Notes: generated by a model from the sequence alone, not told the origin. 64,000 bases of DNA from Macrococcoides bohemicum (GCF_003259675.1 NZ_PZJG01000003.1:124001-188000); one strand, 5' to 3'. Positions 44,343-55,242 are shown, counted from the first letter of the stretch. Translations and numbers: made by a program.

Positions 44343-46065
44343 AATTAACTTTAAATATATTGCTGAATCAGATAGGAACTATCATTTTAAGTTCGAACAA
44401 CCATTGAAGGTTGTTGATGTTAACGATGCAGATAAAGTTGGAGCAGCACTGCGTGAGGCGGAAACAAGTGGATATATTGTACTTGTAGTGATGAAATATG
44501 AAGCAAGTAGATTGTTCGATCCTTTGCTTAGCACAAAAGATAGCGACCAATTAATAAAATTATATTATTTCAATCGTGAGAGTGTGATAAATAAGTCTTT
44601 CAATGAAGAAGCACCAAATATAACCCTTGATTTTCAATTTATGCAGGATAAAGCACATATCATAAAACAGATTGAAGCCATTCAGCAGGAAATCAGACTA
44701 GGTAATACGTATCAGGTGAATTACACGACAAGATTGCAGGCCAAGAATAATGAACACAATCTTTATAACGTATACGAAAAGCTCTCAAAGCAACATGGTG
44801 ATTATACTGCATATATTGAAGATGACACACAAACAATCGTCAGTATATCTCCAGAACTTTTCTTTCAGTATGATTTCAGCACAAAAGAGGTTCTGACGAA
44901 ACCGATGAAAGGTACTATGCCAACAGACAGCAACTCAGCAAAAGACATACAAAACTTTCAGTTTTTAAAAGGCTCCGTCAAAGATAGAGCTGAAAATGTA
45001 ATGATTGTCGACTTATTACGCAATGATCTGAGTAAAATCGCGAAGAAAGGCAGTGTAAAGGTACCGTATCTCTTTACGATTGAGCGATTTATATCGGTCT
45101 ACCAAATGACTTCAACGATTACTGCTACATTAGAAGACAAAAGTTTATATGATATCATGAAAGCATTGTTTCCGTGTGGCTCAATAACAGGAGCGCCGAA
45201 ACAGTCTACGATGAACATTATCGATCGTCTTGAAGACACAGAACGTTCAGTATATTGTGGCACAATTGGTTTAATCGTGCCAAATGAAGTTGCAATCTTT
45301 AATGTACCGATTAGAACGCTTGAATATAACCATAATGAGGAAGTAGTGACTTATGGAGTTGGTGGAGGAATCACAATTGATTCGAATCCTGAACTTGAGT
45401 ATGACGAAATGGTAGCTAAGTCTAAAATACTAGATTATATCCGTGATACAAAGGGAACTTTACCAAAAGATTTCCATATTATTGAAACGATGCGTGTTGA
45501 ACGTGGAGAAATTAAAAGAAAAGCATATCATAGAGCGCGAATGATGAAAGCATTGAATCATTTTAAGATTGATTATGAAGAAAATGAACTGGATAGTCTT
45601 TTTGATTCAACCTTTCATGATACAAAAGAAGTTGAACCTCTCATGTTGCGAATAACTGTTGATGTTGATGGTAATATTTCTAAGACAAATAAATCCATAG
45701 GATCAATTACTCCCAATGCAAAGTTATGTAAGATACAGTTTAATAAAAAAGAGTTCCATCAAAATAAGACCTCAGAGCGCAGTCAATATACATCTGATGG
45801 CATAACATTATTTCATGATGGTACATATCTACTTGAGTTTAATATTGGAAATGCGGTTATCGAAAGTGATGGGGTGTACTATACCCCAAAGCATGACTAC
45901 ATTCTGAATGGATGTATGAGAAGTGAGCTATTAGATCGTGGTGCAGTGAAGGAAGCGGGAATTGAAGTTGCAACTTTTATTGAAAAGTATCGTGCTGGAG
46001 AAGTTAAATTATATATGATTAATAGCTTAAGAGAATGGGTTCAGGTAGAATTACAATTAAATTAA
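44332..46065 (+). CDS. pabB: PabB-PabC fusion (aminodeoxychorismate synthase I + lyase)
   Basis: This 577-residue protein combines two enzymes of the p-aminobenzoate branch. Residues ~1-380 are the chorismate-binding PabB domain, with PMKGTMP, DRAENVMIVDLLRNDLSKI and FPCGSITGAPK as active-site blocks. Residues ~385-577 are a class IV aminotransferase-type PabC lyase (ETMRVERGEI, NKTSERSQY with a candidate PLP lysine, FNIGNAVIESDG, ILNGCMRSELL). The fusion lets aminodeoxychorismate pass directly to the lyase that releases p-aminobenzoate and pyruvate. GGAG precedes the ATG. The gene overlaps pabA. Confidence 0.9.
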   Translation: MKAEINFKYIAESDRNYHFKFEQPLKVVDVNDADKVGAALREAETSGYIVLVVMKYEASRLFDPLLSTKDSDQLIKLYYFNRESVINKSFNEEAPNITLDFQFMQDKAHIIKQIEAIQQEIRLGNTYQVNYTTRLQAKNNEHNLYNVYEKLSKQHGDYTAYIEDDTQTIVSISPELFFQYDFSTKEVLTKPMKGTMPTDSNSAKDIQNFQFLKGSVKDRAENVMIVDLLRNDLSKIAKKGSVKVPYLFTIERFISVYQMTSTITATLEDKSLYDIMKALFPCGSITGAPKQSTMNIIDRLEDTERSVYCGTIGLIVPNEVAIFNVPIRTLEYNHNEEVVTYGVGGGITIDSNPELEYDEMVAKSKILDYIRDTKGTLPKDFHIIETMRVERGEIKRKAYHRARMMKALNHFKIDYEENELDSLFDSTFHDTKEVEPLMLRITVDVDGNISKTNKSIGSITPNAKLCKIQFNKKEFHQNKTSERSQYTSDGITLFHDGTYLLEFNIGNAVIESDGVYYTPKHDYILNGCMRSELLDRGAVKEAGIEVATFIEKYRAGEVKLYMINSLREWVQVELQLN

Positions 46066-46147
46066 TATATTCCTGGTTTATTAATACACTCAAAAGCGTT
46101 ATAATTAATGCTATTAAAGTGTAAAATCCGAAAAATAGGTGAAGCAA

Positions 46148-46369
46148 ATGATGAATTTCCTCATGATTTTATTTCTACTAGCAGGCTTATCGCTATTAGT
46201 CTATATAATGAATCGATATATCATCAAACTTTTTAAAGATGATAAGACGAATAATGCTTTGGTGATGTTATATGTGACGATGATCGCATCTATAATAATT
46301 GTTACGTTTATCGCTTTTTGTTTTAGAACCATATTGATTGATATTACCGATATATTCTACCGATCATAA
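46148..46369 (+). CDS. Small membrane protein (73 aa), unknown
   Basis: The protein has two hydrophobic helices (residues ~3-25 and ~40-65) joined by a charged loop (KLFKDDKTNN). No family is recognised. AGGTG lies 7-8 bases before the ATG at 46148; a second ATG follows at once. It ends within the terminator hairpin at 46354-46386. Confidence 0.6.
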   Translation: MMNFLMILFLLAGLSLLVYIMNRYIIKLFKDDKTNNALVMLYVTMIASIIIVTFIAFCFRTILIDITDIFYRS

Positions 46370-46386
46370 GCGGTAGAATTTTTTTA
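46354..46386 (+). terminator. Terminator overlapping the end of the small membrane protein gene
   Basis: ATTCTACCG and CGGTAGAAT form a 9-bp stem followed by TTTTTTT; the first arm includes the last codons before the stop. Confidence 0.85.
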
Positions 46387-46450
46387 CGACTTTAGGCCGA
46401 TGTAAAGGTTATATTAATATTGTAAAATAAATGGGAAGGGAAATATAACA

Positions 46451-47413
46451 ATGTCTATCATATTTCAAACAGCAGGTATTTATACAACTTTTCAACAGTT
46501 AGAAACTAAAGAAAATGCTTCATTATCTTTAAATGGCCCATGTGATGCATTATCTCATATATTAGGAAATGCTTTAGTTGGTAATCCAGTTAACACACCA
46601 ACGATTGAAATGACTTTCCAGGCACCGACAATACAGTTTCGTGAACCGACGTTAATAGCTCTAATGGGAGCTGAGTTTTACGCTTATACTGATGAAAAAC
46701 GTATCATGCCGATGAAAGTTCATCTTATGGAAAGAGGAGAAACGCTTTATTTTGGTCAACCTAAAAAAGGTACGCGTGTTTATATGGCAATTGCTGGAGG
46801 TCTGCAAATCGATAGTTCACGTTTAAAAGCCACAGAAGATTACATCATTCAATCAGGTGCTCGTTTTGAATTAGCACGTAGTTACACACCATTTCAGAAA
46901 AAATTATTTGAAAATATAGTGAAACGAAAAGAAACGACTTGGGGCATTGACGCTTACTCACTGGCACGTATTTATTATTCAGATGTTTTTCATCTGGAGT
47001 CAATAAGCGAGAATGAATTATCAGGTGAAACTAAAAAAGCATTACAGGAAGATATTTATATCGTAACGAATCGATTTGATAGAACCGGCTTTATTCTTGA
47101 TGGGAATAGAATAACTTGTAAGGCATGCACATCAGACGTCCATATAAAACAAAGTGGTGCTTTACAACTCACACAGGACGGGGATCTTGTTGTCGTATTA
47201 AAGAGTATACATCAGGACAGTGATTTCTCGTATATCGGTAATATTGCACCGTATCATTTACCAAAACTTTCACAAAAGAAACCAGGGTCGAAATTGTACT
47301 TTAAATGGGTTTCTAAAACAGAATTAGCGCGACAACAAAAGAGTTATGAAAACTGGCTAAAGACAGTACTCGCGCAAATTGAGTTTCTCCATCAACAGGA
47401 ATTAAATGTATAG
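46451..47413 (+). CDS. PxpC/KipA-type 5-oxoprolinase subunit (biotin-dependent carboxyltransferase fold)
   Basis: The 320-residue protein matches the AHS2/KipA family: the start IFQTAGIYTTFQQL, GPCDALSHILGNALVGNP (~residues 29-46), MGAEFYAYTDEKRI, and GTRVYMAIAGGLQID. In the complete complex PxpC works with PxpB (KipI) and PxpA to open 5-oxoproline with ATP. Neither partner gene is nearby, so this copy is an orphan; a stand-alone role is unknown. AAGGGAA lies before the ATG. The 220 bases after it, up to ltaS, are AT-rich and hold no further recognisable feature. Confidence 0.82.
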   Translation: MSIIFQTAGIYTTFQQLETKENASLSLNGPCDALSHILGNALVGNPVNTPTIEMTFQAPTIQFREPTLIALMGAEFYAYTDEKRIMPMKVHLMERGETLYFGQPKKGTRVYMAIAGGLQIDSSRLKATEDYIIQSGARFELARSYTPFQKKLFENIVKRKETTWGIDAYSLARIYYSDVFHLESISENELSGETKKALQEDIYIVTNRFDRTGFILDGNRITCKACTSDVHIKQSGALQLTQDGDLVVVLKSIHQDSDFSYIGNIAPYHLPKLSQKKPGSKLYFKWVSKTELARQQKSYENWLKTVLAQIEFLHQQELNV

Positions 47414-47633
47414 ACAAGTTTGTCATAATTCAGTCACTTTTTACACTAAAAAGATACTTATGAAGTAAAAACACTTGAAATTTAGGTTGAAACGGTATAA
47501 ATTAATATATTGTACACAGAAAATAACATTACGTTTATGTTACAATATATAATAAAGTGTAAATGTTACTAAGTAATGATTAATATTATAAATAGCATCA
47601 CTATAGAAATGTTTGTTTAATGGAGGAATACGT

Positions 47634-49571
47634 ATGAAAGAAAAGAAAATATCGATATTTATGTTTTTTTTATTGACAGTACTCGCTGTTTCTATCAAAA
47701 CATATTTTGCATACTATATTGATTTTTCACTAGGTGTTAAAGGACTTGTTCAAAATTTAATATTACTAATGAACCCTTATAGTTTAGTAGCGTTAATTTT
47801 AAGTGTTTTTCTATTTTTTAAAGGTAGAAAATCTTATTGGTTTGTGTTTATTGGTGGTTTCTTACTGACATTTTTATTGTATGCTAATGTCGTTTACTTT
47901 AGATTTTTCTCAGATTTCATTACTTTCAGTACATTAAATCAAGTAAGTAACGTTGAATCAATGAGTGGGGCTTTGTGGAGTTCATTTGAATGGTATGATC
48001 TTGTATACTTTATTGATACTTTTGCCTTTCTGTTTATTTTATTGTTTAGAAAAGAGATGTTATCTACGAAATCGTTTAAAAAGAAATATGTGCCTGTGCT
48101 TATGGGGGTATCAATTTCTTTATTCTTTTTAAACTTAGCGTTTGCTGAAACTGACAGACCAGAGTTATTAACAAGAACATTTGACCATAAATATTTAGTG
48201 AAATATTTAGGTCCATTTAATTTCACGGTCTATGACGGAGTAAAAACGATTCAGAATAACCAGCAAAAAGCATTAGCAAGTTCTGATGACTTAGCTAAAG
48301 TACAATCTTTTACAAAGACAAAATATGCTGCACCAAATGGCGCAACATTCGGAATTGCAAAAGAGAAGAATGTGATTAAAATTCATCTAGAAAGTTTCCA
48401 GACATTCTTAATTAATTACAAAGTCAATGGTGAAGCAGTAACACCTTTCTTAAATTCTCTTGCTAGTGGTCAAAAAGATTTTATCTATTATGATAATTTC
48501 TTCCATCAAACTGGACAGGGTAAGACGAGTGACTCAGAATTGACAATGGATAACAGTATATACGGTTTACCTCAAGGTTCTGCATTTAGTTTAAAAGGTG
48601 ATAACACTTATCAATCATTACCAGCAATCATGCATCAACAACAAGGTTATTCGTCTTCAGTGATGCATGGTGATTATAAAACGTTCTGGAACCGTGATCA
48701 AATCTATAAACACTTCGGTGTAGATAAGTTTTATGATGCATCGTATTATGATATGTCTGAGAAGAATTTAGAAAATCTTGGTCTTAAAGATAAAGAATTC
48801 TTTGATGAATCTATTCCATTCTTAAAAGAAGAAAAACAACCCTTTTATTCGCATTTAATAACGTTAACGAATCATTATCCTTTCACTATTGATAAGACAG
48901 AAGCAACGATTGATTCACCGAATACAGGCAATCCAACAGTTGATGGATATGTTCAGACAGCACGTTATTTAGATGAAGCAGTAGAAGATTTTATTAATGA
49001 CCTTAAAAAAGAAGGATTATATGAAGATTCTGTGATTATGATTTATGGTGACCATTACGGTATTTCAGAAAATCATAATAAAGCAATGGCAGAGTTGCTA
49101 GGTGAAGAAATCACACCATCGAAATTTATGGATTTACAACGCACAGGATTATTCTTAAAAGTTCCTGGCATTGAAGGTAAAGTTGACCATACGTATGCTG
49201 GTCAGGTAGATGTAGCTCCAACATTACTGCACTTACTAGGTATTGATTCAAAACCTTATGTAATGTTTGGTACAGATTTAATGTCAAAAGACCATAAAGA
49301 TACAGTAGTATTTAGAAATGGTGACTTTATCAGTCCGAAATATAAATCGATCAATGGTATATTCTACGACAACAAGACTAATTTACCATTGATGAATGAA
49401 GCTCAAAAGAAAGAAGCAGTAGAAATGAAGCGAAGCGTTGAAAAAGAATTAGAAATGTCTGATTCATTATTAAATGGTGATGTATTACGTTTCTATAAAA
49501 ATAAAGATTTCAAAAAAATCGATCCTACGAAATATGAGTACATCAATGGTACTAAAGGGAAAGAAAAATAA
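47634..49571 (+). CDS. ltaS: Lipoteichoic acid synthase
   Basis: LtaS polymerises glycerol phosphate from phosphatidylglycerol on the outer face of the membrane. The 645-residue length equals that of S. aureus LtaS. Five membrane helices (~1-190) precede the sulfatase-like catalytic domain; the catalytic Thr lies in GQGKTSDSE (~residue 300) and metal ligands in LESFQTF and [10 protein letters not shown] signal-peptidase site (KALA-SSDD, ~residue 217) should release the extracellular domain. The ATG at 47634 follows GGAGG; the longer frame is not preceded by an SD. It is monocistronic. Confidence 0.97.
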   Translation: MKEKKISIFMFFLLTVLAVSIKTYFAYYIDFSLGVKGLVQNLILLMNPYSLVALILSVFLFFKGRKSYWFVFIGGFLLTFLLYANVVYFRFFSDFITFSTLNQVSNVESMSGALWSSFEWYDLVYFIDTFAFLFILLFRKEMLSTKSFKKKYVPVLMGVSISLFFLNLAFAETDRPELLTRTFDHKYLVKYLGPFNFTVYDGVKTIQNNQQKALASSDDLAKVQSFTKTKYAAPNGATFGIAKEKNVIKIHLESFQTFLINYKVNGEAVTPFLNSLASGQKDFIYYDNFFHQTGQGKTSDSELTMDNSIYGLPQGSAFSLKGDNTYQSLPAIMHQQQGYSSSVMHGDYKTFWNRDQIYKHFGVDKFYDASYYDMSEKNLENLGLKDKEFFDESIPFLKEEKQPFYSHLITLTNHYPFTIDKTEATIDSPNTGNPTVDGYVQTARYLDEAVEDFINDLKKEGLYEDSVIMIYGDHYGISENHNKAMAELLGEEITPSKFMDLQRTGLFLKVPGIEGKVDHTYAGQVDVAPTLLHLLGIDSKPYVMFGTDLMSKDHKDTVVFRNGDFISPKYKSINGIFYDNKTNLPLMNEAQKKEAVEMKRSVEKELEMSDSLLNGDVLRFYKNKDFKKIDPTKYEYINGTKGKEK

Positions 49572-49574
49572 AAT

Positions 49575-49613
49575 AGAAAAAGACGAGGAATATAATTTTC
49601 CTCGTCTTTTTCT
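49575..49613. terminator. Bidirectional terminator between ltaS and the ZIP gene
   Basis: AGAAAAAGACGAGGAA and TTCCTCGTCTTTTTCT form a perfect 16-bp stem with a 7-base loop. Confidence 0.9.
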
Positions 49614-49622
49614 ATGTAATGA

Positions 49623-50435
49623 TTATCCTAACGATACATCTAAAATCATCATGATTGTAAAACCTAACATTAAACCAAGCGTTGCAAGGTCTGTATTATC
49701 TCCAGATTGTGATTCGGGAATTAATTCCTCAACAACTACGAAAATCATCGCACCAGCTGCAAATGCTAATGCATAGGGCAACATCGGGGTGATTAATAAC
49801 ACAGCACCTGCTCCGATCATTGCAAAAATCGGTTCTACAATTGCAGATCCATGTCCCATATTAAAAGAAAACCATTTAGATCTACCATCACCATGAATCG
49901 GTAATGATAACGCACTCCCTTCAGGAATATTCTGAATACCAATCCCGATAGCAAGACCGAGTGCTGCAAGAAGCATCTGTTCATTACCTGAAACAACACC
50001 ACCAAAGGCAACTCCAAGTGCAAGTCCTTCTGGTATATTGTGCATAGTTATTGCTAAGAACAATAAGGTTGATTTCTTTAAATTCGTTTTCGGACCTTCA
50101 TGCATATGGCTAGGCTGAGCTTTCAGATGGATATGTGGGATGATGACATCAAGTAGCCTGATAAACACACCACCTAGTAGAAATCCGATTGCTGCAGGAA
50201 TCCAGGGAATCTGTCCATTTTCTTCACTGAATTCAATTGCAGGTGCTAACAGTGACCAAAATGATGCTGCGATCATAACACCTGCAGCAAAGCCTTGCAT
50301 TGTGTTTAACACTTTCATATTTACAGATTTAAATAAAAATACAACTGCTGCACCAAGTCCAGTCATAGACCAGGTAAATAAACCGGCTATTCCGGCCTGA
50401 GCAACAGGGGATAATTGACTAAACCATTCGAACAT
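49623..50435 (-). CDS. ZIP family metal transporter
   Basis: The 270-residue protein has about eight membrane segments and the two ZIP binuclear-site motifs, HNIPEGLALGVAFGG (~residues 132-146) and IQNIPEGSALSLPIHGDG (~167-184), plus a histidine-rich variable loop (IPHIHLKAQPSHMHEGP). ZIP proteins carry Zn2+, sometimes Mn2+ or Fe2+, into the cytoplasm. I saw no clear Zur or Mn-dependent operator. It is divergent from the ABC-F gene. Confidence 0.92.
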   Translation of the reverse strand: MFEWFSQLSPVAQAGIAGLFTWSMTGLGAAVVFLFKSVNMKVLNTMQGFAAGVMIAASFWSLLAPAIEFSEENGQIPWIPAAIGFLLGGVFIRLLDVIIPHIHLKAQPSHMHEGPKTNLKKSTLLFLAITMHNIPEGLALGVAFGGVVSGNEQMLLAALGLAIGIGIQNIPEGSALSLPIHGDGRSKWFSFNMGHGSAIVEPIFAMIGAGAVLLITPMLPYALAFAAGAMIFVVVEELIPESQSGDNTDLATLGLMLGFTIMMILDVSLG

Positions 50436-50579
50436 GTGTACCTCCTATAGTAAAAAAGTGTATAATATAATACTGAAGTTTATAATATATTATTATATCA
50501 TAAAAAAACAACCCAGATTATCAAATTTGAATATCATGTTGTGAGATATTGAAATGTATTATATGTGAGGAGAGCGAAT

Positions 50580-52454
50580 ATGGAAGCATATAAAATAGAA
50601 AATTTAACTAAACAATACGGTCTTAAAACAGTATTTGATGATATATCATTAAGCATATCTATTGGTGATAAAATTGCACTTGTCGGTATTAATGGAACAG
50701 GAAAAAGTGCCCTTCTGAAATGTATTGCAGAAATAGAAGATCACCATGGCATAGTGACACATCCGAAAGATTTTACGATTGAGTATGCTGCGCAACAACC
50801 ATTATTAAATGAATCGCTTTCAATCGTGGATAACGTTATCGATGAAACACATCCGGTTATACAGAAATTTAAAAAGTATGATGCACTGCTCAAGCAAATG
50901 GAAATAGAAGTGAATGATCAACTGATTGAACAGTTAAGTATTGTACAACAACAAATAGAACAGCTTGATGGTTTCAGTTATCGTGCTGAAGCAGAATCAA
51001 TCTTAACGAAACTCGGCATAAAGGATTTATCTCAGCCCATTACTTCACTTTCTGGTGGTCAGAAAAAACGAGTAGCACTTGCGAAGTCACTTTTAAAAGC
51101 GCCAGATTTATTACTGCTTGATGAACCTACAAACCATCTTGATTTCGAATCAATTCACTGGTTGATTACCTTTATTAAACAGTATAAAAAGTCTGTATTG
51201 GTTGTGACACATGATCGTTATTTCCTGAATGAAGTAACGAATCGTATCGTTGAACTTAGAAACGGAAAACTTAATTTGTATAAAGGTAATTACAACGATT
51301 ACATCACACACAAAGCAGAATTAGAAATCATTGAAAGCAAACAGGAACAAAAAGAGAAACAGCTATATAAACAAGAGCTGGACTGGATGCGAAAAGGTGC
51401 AAAAGCACGTACAACAAAACAACAGGCACGTATAGACCGTTTTGCAAATATTGAGGATAAAGTTAAACAGCATCAAACGAAAGAGACGATGGAAATTAAT
51501 CTTGCACACAAACGATTAGGGAAACAAGTCTTTGAATTTGAAGATATCGGAATGGAGTTCGATGATAAAGTTTTATTTAAAGATTTTAGTACAATCGTTC
51601 AAACATCAGACCGTATCGGTATCGTCGGACAAAATGGTAGCGGCAAATCAACATTACTAAATATTATCGCAAACTTAATACCACCGACATATGGCTCGAT
51701 GATTACAGGTCAAACAGTGCGAATTGGTTATTACAAACAAGAAGATATTAAGTTAAATCAAGATTTACGTGTCATAGATTTCCTTCGTGAAAAAGCAGAA
51801 GCTGCAACGACATCTTCTGGAGAGAAAATATCTGTTACCCAACTGCTTGAACGATTCTTATTTCCTTCAAGTATGCATGGTACATATATTCACCGTTTAA
51901 GTGGTGGAGAACGTAAACGATTATATTTACTCAGTATACTGATTGAGGGTCCGAATGTTTTATTATTAGATGAACCTACAAATGACCTTGATACAGAGAC
52001 ATTAACGATTTTAGAGGATTATTTAGAAAGTTTTAGTGGAGCAGTCATTACTGTCAGTCATGATCGTTACTTCTTAAATAAGGTTGTGGATACATATTGG
52101 TTTGTAAATCATCAGCATATCGATAAAGTACTTGGAGATTTTAACGATTATTTAAGTTATAAACAAATAATAGATGAGCAGAAGAAACAGGAAGCGCTTG
52201 TTCAGGAAAAAGCAATGCCAGAACAAACTAAGCAATCAATGCGTGTATCATATAAAGATAAGCGACGTTTTGAATTTCTATCTGAAGCGATTGAAACACT
52301 GGAAACTAAGTTAGAAGCTATCGATCAATCAATTGCAGCAGAGACGACAAATTATGATAAACTCAATGAATTAACGAACGAAAGACAAGCATTGGAAAAT
52401 GAATATGAAACATATTATGAAGAATGGGATGAATTAAGTGAGCGAATGGAGTAA
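50580..52454 (+). CDS. ABC-F family ATPase (Uup/YfmR-like)
   Basis: The 624-residue protein has two ABC domains without membrane parts: first Walker A GINGTGKSA with LSGGQKKR and LLLLDEPTNHLD, second GQNGSGKST with LSGGERKR and LLLLDEPTNDLD. The ~80-residue interdomain linker (KQEQKEKQLYKQELDWMRKGAKARTTKQQARIDRF) and a C-terminal coiled coil (~545-620) are typical of Uup/YfmR-type translation factors that relieve stalled ribosomes. The short linker argues against an antibiotic-resistance type, but this is not decisive. GAGGAG precedes the ATG; recQ follows after 3 bases. Confidence 0.9.
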   Translation: MEAYKIENLTKQYGLKTVFDDISLSISIGDKIALVGINGTGKSALLKCIAEIEDHHGIVTHPKDFTIEYAAQQPLLNESLSIVDNVIDETHPVIQKFKKYDALLKQMEIEVNDQLIEQLSIVQQQIEQLDGFSYRAEAESILTKLGIKDLSQPITSLSGGQKKRVALAKSLLKAPDLLLLDEPTNHLDFESIHWLITFIKQYKKSVLVVTHDRYFLNEVTNRIVELRNGKLNLYKGNYNDYITHKAELEIIESKQEQKEKQLYKQELDWMRKGAKARTTKQQARIDRFANIEDKVKQHQTKETMEINLAHKRLGKQVFEFEDIGMEFDDKVLFKDFSTIVQTSDRIGIVGQNGSGKSTLLNIIANLIPPTYGSMITGQTVRIGYYKQEDIKLNQDLRVIDFLREKAEAATTSSGEKISVTQLLERFLFPSSMHGTYIHRLSGGERKRLYLLSILIEGPNVLLLDEPTNDLDTETLTILEDYLESFSGAVITVSHDRYFLNKVVDTYWFVNHQHIDKVLGDFNDYLSYKQIIDEQKKQEALVQEKAMPEQTKQSMRVSYKDKRRFEFLSEAIETLETKLEAIDQSIAAETTNYDKLNELTNERQALENEYETYYEEWDELSERME

Positions 52455-52457
52455 ATC

Positions 52458-54227
52458 ATGGAGAAAGTATTAAAAGCGTACTATGGTTATGAAACGTTCA
52501 GACCTGGTCAAAGCGAATTGATTCAAAATGCATTGGATAATCATGCTACTTTAGGCATTTTACCGACAGGTGGAGGAAAATCAATCTGTTATCAAATTCC
52601 AGGTATATTAAAAGGCGGATTAACACTTGTGATAAGCCCATTAATTTCTTTGATGAAAGATCAGGTTGATAGCTTGAATGCGAGTGGTATTCATGCTGCA
52701 TTTTTAAATTCAACACAAAAAGTAAAGGAAACAAAACAGATAGAAACTGGTTTGATCAACGGAGACTATCAGTTCCTTTATGTTGCACCTGAGCGATTTA
52801 ATCAACGTCAGTTTATTCATTTGTTGTACCAATTAAATATCAATCTGATAGCTTTTGATGAAGCACACTGTATTTCAAAGTGGGGACATGATTTTAGACC
52901 GAGTTATCGTGAATCGATTAAAGCTGTAATGAGTTTGCCGCATTCGTTTACTTTAATGGCACTCACTGCAACAGCAACTGTGGATGTCAAAGAAGATATA
53001 TGTAATTTATTACATATTGAAAGCCAATACGTGATTGAAACAAGTACGAAACGCGATAATCTAAAGTTTATGATCGACCCAACATATCAGAAGCAAAAGC
53101 GACTATTAGAATTTATTGGAGCACATAAAGAGGATTCAGGCATCATCTATGCGAATACGAGAAAACAAGTCGAAAGTTTAAGTGAAGTGTTACATTTAGA
53201 AGATATTGATCATGTCATTTATCATGCAGGTTTAAATAAAGATGTGAAAGATGACCATCAATCAAAGTTTGTTAAAGATGATGTTAAAGTCATGATTGCT
53301 ACCAATGCTTTTGGCATGGGCATCGATAAATCCAATGTACGCTATGTTGTTCATTACAATCTACCTCAGGATATCGAAAGTTATTATCAGGAAGCAGGAC
53401 GTGCAGGACGTGACGGCCTAGATAGTGAATGTTTACTCATGTTTGGTGAGCAGGATATTAAATTACAGCAGTTTTTTATTGAAACAAGTAACGATGAAAC
53501 TGTTCAGGAACTTAAGAAAGAAAAGCTGAATAAGATGATTGCTTATACTAAAACGAAGCAATGTTTACAGTCGACCATCATTCATTATTTTAATCCTGAC
53601 GAACATCTTAATAAATGTGGGAAATGTTCTAATTGTAAACACGAAATAGAAAATTATAATATGACGACTGAGGCAAAGAAAATATTAAGCTGTATCATTC
53701 GTATAAAGCAACCGGTTCATAAATTATTGATTACTAAAGTATTGCATGGTGAGGAAGATGATTCAGTGACGCATCCGGGATATCATCAGCTCACTACATT
53801 TGGATTACTGAAAGATTATCCTACAAATGCAATTCAGTCTTTTATCGAAACGTTATTGTTCAATGGATATATCATTGAACAGCAAGGTAAACTATTTTGT
53901 CACGAAAGTGCCAGAGAAATATTAACCGGTGATAAGCAAGTGATGACGTATTACAAGCATTCATCTTATAATGAACGTGTTAAAATCACTACGATTGAAA
54001 CAGTGGATGAAATATTGCTGAAAACGTTAAAGGATGTACGTAAACGTTTATCTGATGATTTATCTGTACCGCCCTTTACGATATTTTCAGATCATACGCT
54101 GCAGCTATTTGCTACGAAAAAACCAGTCTCAAAAGATGAAATGATTCTAATTGAAGGTGTTGGATCATACAAATTAAAACATTACTGTCCAGAATTTATT
54201 GACGCAATAAAAACATATTCGGCATGA
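52458..54227 (+). CDS. recQ: RecQ-type ATP-dependent DNA helicase
   Basis: The 589-residue superfamily-2 helicase has motif I GGGKSICYQIP, the DEAH box AFDEAHCISKWGHDFRPSY (containing the RecQ aromatic loop), motif III LTATA, motifs V-VI (ATNAFGMGIDKSNVRYVVHY, QEAGRAGRDG), a zinc-binding region with four cysteines (KQCLQ...NKCGKCSNCK), a winged-helix region and a C-terminal HRDC-like end. It unwinds DNA at damaged forks 3'-5'. The start is 3 bases after the ABC-F stop, so the genes are cotranscribed. Confidence 0.94.
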   Translation: MEKVLKAYYGYETFRPGQSELIQNALDNHATLGILPTGGGKSICYQIPGILKGGLTLVISPLISLMKDQVDSLNASGIHAAFLNSTQKVKETKQIETGLINGDYQFLYVAPERFNQRQFIHLLYQLNINLIAFDEAHCISKWGHDFRPSYRESIKAVMSLPHSFTLMALTATATVDVKEDICNLLHIESQYVIETSTKRDNLKFMIDPTYQKQKRLLEFIGAHKEDSGIIYANTRKQVESLSEVLHLEDIDHVIYHAGLNKDVKDDHQSKFVKDDVKVMIATNAFGMGIDKSNVRYVVHYNLPQDIESYYQEAGRAGRDGLDSECLLMFGEQDIKLQQFFIETSNDETVQELKKEKLNKMIAYTKTKQCLQSTIIHYFNPDEHLNKCGKCSNCKHEIENYNMTTEAKKILSCIIRIKQPVHKLLITKVLHGEEDDSVTHPGYHQLTTFGLLKDYPTNAIQSFIETLLFNGYIIEQQGKLFCHESAREILTGDKQVMTYYKHSSYNERVKITTIETVDEILLKTLKDVRKRLSDDLSVPPFTIFSDHTLQLFATKKPVSKDEMILIEGVGSYKLKHYCPEFIDAIKTYSA

Positions 54228-54250
54228 CAAGCAATTGTCATGTCTTTTTT
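54221..54250 (+). terminator. Terminator overlapping the end of recQ
   Basis: GGCATGACAA and TTGTCATGTC form a 10-bp stem with one G-U pair and a 4-base loop, followed by TTTTTT; the first arm includes the stop codon. Confidence 0.85.
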
Positions 54251-54318
54251 ATTTATATGTGTTTTAATTCTTTATAAGAGGTTATAAGTTAAACATTAAA
54301 CTTTTTAAGAGGTGGCAT

Positions 54319-55242
54319 ATGATACGTTTTGAAAATGTAACGAAGCAGTATAATGATAAAATTGCGGTTGATAATATTTCCTTTGATATTGCTGAAGGTG
54401 AGTTTTTTGTATTGATTGGTCCTTCTGGTAGCGGTAAGACAACGACTTTGAAGATGATCAATCGATTGATACCATTGTCAAAAGGTTATATCTACTTTAA
54501 AGAGAAACCGATAAGTGATTATAAGCTCGATGAAATGCGCTGGGATATTGGTTATGTATTACAGCAAATTGCATTATTTCCGCATATGACGATTAAAGAA
54601 AATATTAGTCAGGTGCCATTAATGAAGAAATGGTCTAAGGATAAGATTGATGCTCAAGCTGACCGACTGCTTGATATGGTTGGTTTACCGGCCTCTGAAT
54701 TTAAAAACAGATATCCAAATGAACTTTCAGGTGGCCAACAACAGCGTGTAGGTGTAGTCCGTGCTTTAATGGCAGATCCACCTGTTATTCTAATGGATGA
54801 ACCCTTTAGCGCACTTGATCCATTATCAAGAGAGAAGTTACAGGATGATTTAATTCGCTTGCAATCAGAAATACATAAGACAATCGTTTTTGTTACACAT
54901 GATATTAGTGAAGCTTTGAAATTAGGAGATCGCATTTGTTTAATGAACGAAGGACATATAGAGCAGATTGGTAAACCAGACTCTTTTATCAATCATCCAA
55001 ACAATGAATTCGTAAAATCATTTATCGGTGAAAATGCAAATCATACGACATATGTACGCAACTATATTGAATCTGAAAGAAATGTTGTTGCTTCTGCTGT
55101 AATTGATGCCAATGCACCTTCTAAAGAAATGTTTAAACTATTAAGCCAGCATGATTACTTGACTGTTACTGAAGCGGGACAAACGATTGGTATTATTTCG
55201 CGTGACAATGTATTTAAACAATTAAGTCAGGAGGCGAAATAA
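54319..55242 (+). CDS. egtV: ABC transporter ATPase, EgtV-like (osmoprotectant family)
   Basis: The 307-residue ATPase has Walker [10 protein letters not shown], the Q-loop [11 protein letters not shown], signature LSGGQQQR and Walker [14 protein letters not shown], with a C-terminal CBS-like remnant (~240-307), the OpuCA layout. The partner gene encodes a permease fused to its binding protein, the arrangement of the ergothioneine transporter EgtUV described in streptococci, Listeria and staphylococci. Glycine betaine/choline/carnitine transport remains the alternative. The stop overlaps the next start by one base. Confidence 0.75.
   Translation: MIRFENVTKQYNDKIAVDNISFDIAEGEFFVLIGPSGSGKTTTLKMINRLIPLSKGYIYFKEKPISDYKLDEMRWDIGYVLQQIALFPHMTIKENISQVPLMKKWSKDKIDAQADRLLDMVGLPASEFKNRYPNELSGGQQQRVGVVRALMADPPVILMDEPFSALDPLSREKLQDDLIRLQSEIHKTIVFVTHDISEALKLGDRICLMNEGHIEQIGKPDSFINHPNNEFVKSFIGENANHTTYVRNYIESERNVVASAVIDANAPSKEMFKLLSQHDYLTVTEAGQTIGIISRDNVFKQLSQEAK

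Noticed and set aside
50436-50579. Leader peptide/attenuator before the ABC-F gene
   Set aside because: Such systems occur with resistance ABC-F genes, but no terminator hairpin or SD-led small ORF is present here.
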